Source: CAYJIL01 sp964370235
GTDB lineage: Bacteria; Bacteroidota; Bacteroidia; Bacteroidales; Rikenellaceae
Direction: 5' to 3'
Assembly (NCBI GenBank): GCA_964370235.1
Contig: CAYJIL010000044.1
Coordinates: 1 to 19,729, forward strand
Length of the DNA stretch: 19,729 nt
Position numbers and translations under genes: made by a program. Under the pieces are notes generated by a model. That model did not search any database and had not been told where the DNA came from. It worked only from the letters and a program-made list of their open reading frames with translations. Shown piece by piece: positions 14,485 to 19,729 of this stretch; position 1 is the stretch's first letter; each line of letters begins with the position of its first letter.

Positions 14485-15768
14485 TTATTTGAGTTGTGTT
14501 AAGTCAATTTCGGCAACAACAAAGTTGCTACCACCAATAAATATCATTTGCCCCGGCTCACACTCTTTTATTGCGAGCGAGATAGCAGCCCCTACGCTAG
14601 TGTTGCTCTTGGCATTAAGCCCTCGAGCAATCGCCATATCTAGCAAATCGTTACAATCTCTCGAGCGAGGCGAATCTGCTTGTGTAAATATATAGCTACC
14701 ACTTTTGGGTAGCATATCAAATATATCTTCTATGCCTTTGTCTTGGGCAAAACCCAAGATTGCAATAAAATTACCGCCACTCTCTTTTACTAGCTGTTTG
14801 GTAATGTGGGTCATTGCATGTGCATTATGTCCCGTGTCGCAAACAATCAGCGGCTCTTTTTGAATAGTTTGCCATCTGCCCATGAGCCCACTATTGCGAA
14901 CTGTTGCAGCCAAGCCCTCTTTAATTGCGCTAGGGTCGATAGATACAATTTGCTCGGTGCGCATAATATCAAAAAGGCTAATAACGCCTGCTATGTTAGC
15001 AAGTTGGTATTCGCCCCTTTGGTCAGATGTGTAGCTTTGCTTTGCAGCCTCATGCTCAAATACAAAGCTATCGTTATCAACACACAAAGGCTTGTACTCC
15101 TTTGTGCCAATAAGATATGGTGCAGATAATTCATCTGCTATTGCCACCAACAAAGGTGTCGATTGCGAGTTATATTCGCTAATAACAAGTGGTGTGCCTT
15201 GTTTGATAATTCCACCCTTTTCGGCTGCAACCTGCTCGATTGTGTCTCCCAAAATGGCCGTGTGATCTAGCCCTATGTTGGTTATGAGCGTGGCTACGGG
15301 CGATATAATATTTGTGGCATCGAGCCTTCCGCCTAGCCCCGTCTCAATAATTGCAAAGTCTACCTTTTCGTCCCTAAAGTGCTTAAATGCCATGGCAGTT
15401 GTCACCTCAAAAAACGATGCCGAACACCCCTCTACAATCGATCGCACCTGCTTGGTAAAGCTAGCAACGCTCTCTTGTGAGATCATATTGCCATTTACCC
15501 TAATTCTCTCTCTAAAGTCGAACAGGTGTGGCGAAGTGTACAAGCCAACACGATAGCCAGCGGCCATAAGCACCGATGCAATCATCGCACTCGATGAGCC
15601 CTTGCCGTTTGTGCCTGCTATGTGTATAGTCTTGTATGCCTTGTGTGGATGATCAAAAAAACGATCTAGTTCCTCAATTCTTTGGCTACCGGGTTTGTAT
15701 GCTCCGGCACCAATTTTTGTGAACATAGGTATCGAGTAAAGATAGTCTATTGCCTCTTTGTAGTCCAT
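14485..15768 (-). CDS. folC: Folylpolyglutamate synthase / dihydrofolate synthase
   Basis: FolC adds glutamate to dihydropteroate and to folates, an ATP-dependent Mur-ligase-like reaction in the cytosol. The 427-aa protein has the ATP-binding P-loop AGTNGKGSSS at 51-60, YTSPHL just after it (77-82), ETGLGGRLDATN, and the GLDHTAILGDT motif with the metal-binding histidine and following EKGGIIK. A C-terminal Mur-ligase-like domain is seen around VCDTGHNAHA. The ATG overlaps the stop of the SRPBCC gene by one base (TAATG), so the two are translationally coupled. Confidence 0.95.
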   Translation of the reverse strand: MDYKEAIDYLYSIPMFTKIGAGAYKPGSQRIEELDRFFDHPHKAYKTIHIAGTNGKGSSSAMIASVLMAAGYRVGLYTSPHLFDFRERIRVNGNMISQESVASFTKQVRSIVEGCSASFFEVTTAMAFKHFRDEKVDFAIIETGLGGRLDATNIISPVATLITNIGLDHTAILGDTIEQVAAEKGGIIKQGTPLVISEYNSQSTPLLVAIADELSAPYLIGTKEYKPLCVDNDSFVFEHEAAKQSYTSDQRGEYQLANIAGVISLFDIMRTEQIVSIDPSAIKEGLAATVRNSGLMGRWQTIQKEPLIVCDTGHNAHAMTHITKQLVKESGGNFIAILGFAQDKGIEDIFDMLPKSGSYIFTQADSPRSRDCNDLLDMAIARGLNAKSNTSVGAAISLAIKECEPGQMIFIGGSNFVVAEIDLTQLK

Positions 15769-16238
15769 TATATACTATTGAATCCTTGTGCAATTTTGTC
15801 GGCCAAATCGTCTAGCCCTTTTTGTAGCTTGCTACCAACCATCATCTTCATCATAGCGTTAAGCTTTGCCTTAACAACAAGTCGAAGACGAGATTGACCA
15901 CCGCCAACATCTTTTATTTGTACCCAAAAGAAAAACTCCATGCCCATGTCCTTGCCCGTGATTTTGATGAGCTTGTTTGGCTCTTTCTCAACCATCTCAA
16001 GGGCTGCATTAAAGCCCATTGCCTTAAAGTAGCAGGTGTCGCCCTCGACTCTCCACTCCTTAACGCTATCTTGTAGCATTGGTGTAAAATTGTTAAAATC
16101 TGATAGTACGGTGTAAATCACAATGTCGGGCTTGTTAATTGCAACCTGCTTGCTGATAAACTCCTCTTTGTCTGATGCTACTTCCTTTACCTCATCCTTT
16201 TTTTTGTTAGAGGTAAATTTATTTATAAAATTTTTCAT
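15768..16238 (-). CDS. SRPBCC-fold protein (polyketide cyclase-like)
   Basis: This 156-aa protein has no signal peptide. After a lysine-rich N-terminus (about 1-26) it shows the pattern of the START/SRPBCC fold. SKQVAINKPDIVIYTVLSDFNNF is the first strand and helix, followed by several beta strands (VEGDTCYFKAMGF, EFFFWVQIKD, SRLRLVVKAKL) and a long C-terminal helix with LQKGLDDLADKIAQ. The fold makes a hydrophobic pocket for a lipid-like ligand. No enzymatic residue can be assigned. It lies between pyrE and folC, an association I recall from other Bacteroidota. Function unknown. Confidence 0.8.
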   Translation of the reverse strand: MKNFINKFTSNKKKDEVKEVASDKEEFISKQVAINKPDIVIYTVLSDFNNFTPMLQDSVKEWRVEGDTCYFKAMGFNAALEMVEKEPNKLIKITGKDMGMEFFFWVQIKDVGGGQSRLRLVVKAKLNAMMKMMVGSKLQKGLDDLADKIAQGFNSI

Positions 16239-16252
16239 AACTCAAATTTATA

Positions 16253-16285
16253 GGGTGAGTATAGCCTCAAGTGCTTTACCCACCC
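16253..16285 (-). other. Hairpin between pyrE and the SRPBCC gene
   Basis: On the minus strand GGGTGGGTA (16285-16277) pairs with TACTCACCC (16261-16253), nine pairs with one G-U. No strong T-run follows. It may be an attenuator or stability hairpin in the 60-nt gap, not a clear terminator. Confidence 0.4.
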
Positions 16286-16298
16286 CTTTTGGTGTAAA

Positions 16299-16934
16299 TT
16301 ACTTTCTCCAGATCTCTGGTGCTTTTCTCCACTGTGCAAGCTCTTCTAGTTGCTCAGCTGCTACATATCCGCTCTCAACTGCAATGTCAATTAGAGTAGG
16401 ATAGTCCGATAGTGTAGTTAGCTCAACACCTGCCTTTGCAAAATTCTCGGCAGCCTGTGGGAAACCATAAGTAAAGATAGCTACCATACCCAGCACCTTG
16501 ACACCAGCTGCACGCAGAGCCTCAACGGCTGCAAGCGAGCTACCACCAGTCGACACAAGATCTTCGATAACTACCACCTTGTCGCCTGCCGAGTAGTGAC
16601 CCTCAACTTGGTTTGATAGACCGTGACCCTTTGGTGCACTTCTTACATATATATATGGCATTTGCATCTCTTCTGCCACTAGCACACCGTGTGCAATAGC
16701 TCCAGTAGCAACTCCAGCTAGTAGCGTAGCCTCTGGATACTTCTGCTTAATTACTTGGGCAAAGCCTTCGTAAATCTGACGACGAACCACAGGGAACGAT
16801 AGTGTTTTGCGATTATCGCAGTAGATTGGTGAATTCCAACCCGAAGCCCATGTAAATGGATTTGCAGGAGATAATTTAATTGCTTTAATTTGCAGTAGGC
16901 TTTCGGCTATCTGCTTTTGGATGGTTGTGCTCAT
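16299..16934 (-). CDS. pyrE: Orotate phosphoribosyltransferase
   Basis: PyrE joins orotate to PRPP to make OMP in pyrimidine synthesis. The 211-aa length is typical. The PRPP-binding motif VVVIEDLVSTGGSS is at about 120-133, the flexible catalytic loop is around RSAPKGHG (98-105), and the substrate region FTWASGWNSPIYCDNR is at 27-42. It is the first gene of a minus-strand operon with the SRPBCC protein, folC and the transporter. It is divergent from the Nudix gene, with only 51 nt between the two starts. Confidence 0.97.
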   Translation of the reverse strand: MSTTIQKQIAESLLQIKAIKLSPANPFTWASGWNSPIYCDNRKTLSFPVVRRQIYEGFAQVIKQKYPEATLLAGVATGAIAHGVLVAEEMQMPYIYVRSAPKGHGLSNQVEGHYSAGDKVVVIEDLVSTGGSSLAAVEALRAAGVKVLGMVAIFTYGFPQAAENFAKAGVELTTLSDYPTLIDIAVESGYVAAEQLEELAQWRKAPEIWRK

Positions 16935-16951
16935 AATATTCAGTTTTTTTA

Positions 16952-16970
16952 TAGCAGAACTAGTCTGCTA
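16952..16970. promoter_or_regulatory. Dyad between divergent pyrE and Nudix genes
   Basis: TAGCAGA (16952-16958) and TCTGCTA (16964-16970) are perfect seven-base inverted arms around ACTAG. It lies in the middle of the 51-nt divergent promoter region, a position suited to an operator affecting both genes. No consensus -7 element is clear on either strand. Confidence 0.45.
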
Positions 16971-16985
16971 CATACTTTTAACAAT

Positions 16986-17615
16986 ATGTCTTTAAAAATT
17001 TATTGCCAAGAGGCAGCCATTACACTGCTACCATACAGTAGCAAAGATACCGCAAGCGGAGAAATAATTGAACTTACAGAGGAGAACCTCTTGGTTGAGA
17101 CTACAAAATTGGCACAAAAAGTTCAAAAGTGCAAACATATAACACTACTTTGTCACTCGATTGGCGAGGTAATGCGTGCTTTTAGTTCTAATTTTAGAAT
17201 TGTAGAGGCTGCTGGTGGTCTGGTGAGCGATGCACAAGGGCGTTTGCTAATGATCTTTAGACGTGGAAAATGGGATTTGCCAAAGGGTAAGTGCGAAGCT
17301 AGCGAATCTGTCGAAACATGTGCTGTGAGAGAGGTGAGCGAAGAGTGCGGAATTGCAGAGAACGACCTAGTTCGTGGTGAATTGGCAGGTATTACATACC
17401 ATATATACCAAGATCCATTTGTAGGCGATATGGTACTAAAGCCAAGCTATTGGTATTTTATGAAAATCGAAGGCGAGTGTGAGCTTACACCACAAGCCGA
17501 CGAGGATATCGAGGAGGCTCTTTGGCTAACACCAACCGAGGTGTTCAAGCGTCTTCCTGCCACGCACAAGACTTTGGTACAACTAATAGTTGAGAGATAT
17601 ATAAACCGTAAATAG
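16986..17615 (+). CDS. Nudix hydrolase
   Basis: I place the start at ATG 16986 (209 aa, MSLKIYCQEAAITLL). The in-frame ATG at 16917 would run into the pyrE start and add unlikely residues. The Nudix box is complete at 101-123: G101, then E107 and REVSEECGI (115-123), fitting GX5EX7REUXEEXGU. The preceding VEAAGGLVSDAQGRLLMIFRRGKWDLPKG is typical of the family. An N-terminal region of about 70 residues precedes it and matches no motif I know. Family members hydrolyse nucleoside diphosphates linked to another group. The exact substrate is unknown. It ends 6 nt before the peptidase gene, suggesting co-transcription. Confidence 0.9.
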   Translation: MSLKIYCQEAAITLLPYSSKDTASGEIIELTEENLLVETTKLAQKVQKCKHITLLCHSIGEVMRAFSSNFRIVEAAGGLVSDAQGRLLMIFRRGKWDLPKGKCEASESVETCAVREVSEECGIAENDLVRGELAGITYHIYQDPFVGDMVLKPSYWYFMKIEGECELTPQADEDIEEALWLTPTEVFKRLPATHKTLVQLIVERYINRK

Positions 17616-17621
17616 ATTATT

Positions 17622-19706
17622 ATGTTAAAAAAGATTGTAAAGCTATCACTAATGGCAGCAGCAACAGTTGGTGTGCTATCCTCGTGTGAGGGGGAGCAGG
17701 CAAAGAGTTCGCAGCTCTTTATTCCAAAAATGAACGAAGAGCAGATTGCTCAACGCAAATTCACTCCAGAGGTGATGTTAAAGATGCGTAGACTATCGTC
17801 TGCATCGCTAACACCTGCGGGCACACAAGTGGTGTATGGTCTAACGGCTTATAACGTAGATCAAAACCAAAGCTACTCAAATATTTGGGTAACCGATATT
17901 GCAACAGGTGACGACCGCAACCTAACAGATGGTCTAAATCGTGATTTTGCTCCAGTTGCATCGCCTGATGGTAGCAAGGTTTATTTCTTGTCTACTCGTA
18001 GTGGCTCGGTTCAAATTTGGAGTGTGGCAATAGATGGTACTTCTTTGCGCCAAGAGAGCAACGAAGAGGGCGACATCGAGAACTTTGGCGTGGCAGGTAG
18101 CCGTGTTTGGTTCTCAAAAAAAGTAAAGAGCGCAGCTACTGCAAAGGATAAGCACTCAAAATATCCAAAGGCAGCAGTTAAGGCATATGACGATTTGATG
18201 GTACGTCACTGGGACTACTGGTTAGATGGCGAGTTTAGCCACGTGTTTTGGGCAGACATTACAGCCGATGGAATTGGTACGGCAACCGACATTATGCCAT
18301 CGGAGCCTTGGGATGCACCACTTGCGCCATACTTTAGTGGTTCCGAAGTGGCTCTTTCGCCAGATGGTAAGCTAATAGCATATACTTGTAAAAAGCTAGA
18401 AGGTATTGCCTATGCCGAGAGTACAGACTCAGACATCTACCTATATGACATCGAAAAAGGCACAACTGTTAACCTTACCGAAGGTATGGTTGGTTATGAC
18501 CGTTCGCCACTATTCTCGCCAGATGGTAAGCACATTGCGTGGAACTCGATGGAGCGTGCTAGCAACGAGTCCGACAAAAATCGTTTGATGGTGATGGAAC
18601 TTTCGGGTGATAACAAGCGTGAGTTAACAGCTGGTTTCGATGCAAATGCATATAATGTTGTTTGGGCAGATAACTCGACAATATACTTTAGCTCTTCTCT
18701 TGAGGCTACATACCAAGTGTGTAAAGTTGCAATTGATTCGCCAAAGGTTGAGGTTCTAACATCGGGCGATCATGACTATGCTCTATGCGGAGTTAGTGGC
18801 GATGAGCTAATTGTTGACAAAACGACACTTTCGACTGCAACCGAGCTTGTGGCTGTAAAAGGCACTAGTGAGCGTGCTCTTACCGATTTCAACAAAGAGA
18901 TATATGCTAACGTAGACATGGGTAAGGTAGAAAAGCGTTGGGTCACTACAACAGATGGTAAGAAGATGCTTACATGGGTAATTCTACCTCCTAACTTTGA
19001 TGAGTCAAAGAAATATCCTACGCTACTATACTGTCAAGGTGGGCCACAGAGCGTTATTAGCCAAAGATGGAGCTACCGTTGGAACTTCCAGCTAATGGCA
19101 TCAGAAGGTTATATTGTAGTTGCTCCTAACCGTCGTGGCTTGCCATCGTTTGGTCAAGAGTGGCTAGATCAAATTTCGGGCGATTATAGTGGTCAAAATA
19201 TAAAGGACTACCTATCGGCTATTGACGATGTAGCAACCGAGAAGTGGGTCGACAAAGATCGCATGGGTTGTGTTGGTGCTAGCTATGGTGGTTACTCTAC
19301 ATACTACCTTGCAGGTCACCACGATGGTCGTTTCAAGGCGTTCATCTCGCACTGTGGTATGTTTAACTTTGAGAGCTTCTATGCATCGACAGAGGAGCTT
19401 TGGTTCCCAAATAACGACCTTAAAGGTTCTCCTTGGAGCAGCGACCCTGTGGCTAAGCGTTCTTATGCTAACTCTCCACACAAGTTTGTTAACAACTGGG
19501 ATACTCCAATGATGATTATTGTAGGTCTTAAAGACTACCGCATTCCTTACACCGAGAGCCTTCAGGCATTCACGGCTGCTAAGAAAATGGGTCTTGATAG
19601 CCGCCTTGTTGTATTCGAGGACGAGGGACACCAAGTATTCAAAGCACAAAACTCACTAGTTTGGCATAGCGAATTCTTTGGGTGGTTAAATAAATACCTA
19701 AAGTAA
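17622..19706 (+). CDS. Lipoprotein S9-family prolyl oligopeptidase (DPP-like)
   Basis: The 694-aa protein starts with a lipoprotein signal: hydrophobic MLKKIVKLSLMAAATVGVL and lipobox LSSC with C22, so it is anchored to a membrane facing outward. Residues from about 50 to 430 hold TolB/WD40-like beta-propeller repeats (VASPDGSKVYFLSTRSG, LSPDGKLIAYT, FSPDGKHIAWNS). The C-terminal alpha/beta-hydrolase domain carries the catalytic triad: S554 in GASYGGY, D638 in GLKDYRIPY and H670 in EGHQVF. Such enzymes release dipeptides or oligopeptides from the N-terminus of peptides and support protein feeding in Bacteroidota. The closest group is S9C acyl-peptide hydrolase/DPP5-like. It is the second gene after the Nudix gene. 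Confidence 0.93.
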   Translation: MLKKIVKLSLMAAATVGVLSSCEGEQAKSSQLFIPKMNEEQIAQRKFTPEVMLKMRRLSSASLTPAGTQVVYGLTAYNVDQNQSYSNIWVTDIATGDDRNLTDGLNRDFAPVASPDGSKVYFLSTRSGSVQIWSVAIDGTSLRQESNEEGDIENFGVAGSRVWFSKKVKSAATAKDKHSKYPKAAVKAYDDLMVRHWDYWLDGEFSHVFWADITADGIGTATDIMPSEPWDAPLAPYFSGSEVALSPDGKLIAYTCKKLEGIAYAESTDSDIYLYDIEKGTTVNLTEGMVGYDRSPLFSPDGKHIAWNSMERASNESDKNRLMVMELSGDNKRELTAGFDANAYNVVWADNSTIYFSSSLEATYQVCKVAIDSPKVEVLTSGDHDYALCGVSGDELIVDKTTLSTATELVAVKGTSERALTDFNKEIYANVDMGKVEKRWVTTTDGKKMLTWVILPPNFDESKKYPTLLYCQGGPQSVISQRWSYRWNFQLMASEGYIVVAPNRRGLPSFGQEWLDQISGDYSGQNIKDYLSAIDDVATEKWVDKDRMGCVGASYGGYSTYYLAGHHDGRFKAFISHCGMFNFESFYASTEELWFPNNDLKGSPWSSDPVAKRSYANSPHKFVNNWDTPMMIIVGLKDYRIPYTESLQAFTAAKKMGLDSRLVVFEDEGHQVFKAQNSLVWHSEFFGWLNKYLK

Positions 19707-19729
19707 AACACAGGTATTGTGATATAAAA

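Overview
The window looks like a chromosomal segment of a Bacteroidales (Bacteroidota) bacterium. The signs are promoters of the TAnnTTTG type, starts without strong Shine-Dalgarno sequences, a Bacteroidales-like rsfS-ftsH-cdsA block, and a Cas12a close in sequence to the Porphyromonas/Prevotella group. No species can be named from the sequence alone.

Region 1 (1-5642) opens with two hairpins (15-55 and 64-106) and then carries a compact type V-A CRISPR operon on the + strand: cas12a, cas4, cas1, cas2. Gene spacing is 2 to 4 nt, with one short overlap. Catalytic motifs appear intact in all four proteins. This stretch is visibly more AT-rich than the genes to its right, which fits horizontal acquisition.

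Region 2 (5643-6396) has no protein gene and is the most interesting part. It holds a leader with a good promoter, a first 36-nt Cas12a repeat, exactly 100 N (spacers not visible), a degenerate last repeat, and two tandem copies of a small-RNA-like unit. Each unit has a TATCTTTG promoter and a strong hairpin terminator sharing a CAGACC/GGTCTG base. The 29 nt directly after the degenerate last repeat, which is the spacer position, are identical to the promoter of the second small RNA. There they lie next to a 5'-TTTT in the PAM position. This layout resembles CRISPR-regulated toxin-antitoxin or Cas-regulating RNA loci (CreTA/CreR concept). A plain tandem duplication is the main alternative.

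Region 3 (6397-7362) is a secreted metallophosphatase on the + strand. It converges on a long minus-strand operon and shares a bidirectional terminator (7438-7476) with it.

Region 4 (7496-13353, minus strand) reads rsfS, ftsH, cdsA, psd, then a transketolase split into N- and C-terminal subunits. It combines ribosome silencing, membrane proteolysis, phosphatidylethanolamine synthesis and the pentose phosphate pathway.

Region 5 (13599-16934, minus strand) reads pyrE, an SRPBCC-fold protein, folC and an EamA transporter, ending at a terminator (13496-13550). Divergent from pyrE, region 6 (16986-19706, + strand) carries a Nudix hydrolase and a lipoprotein S9-family peptidase. Regions 3-6 look like ordinary housekeeping DNA.
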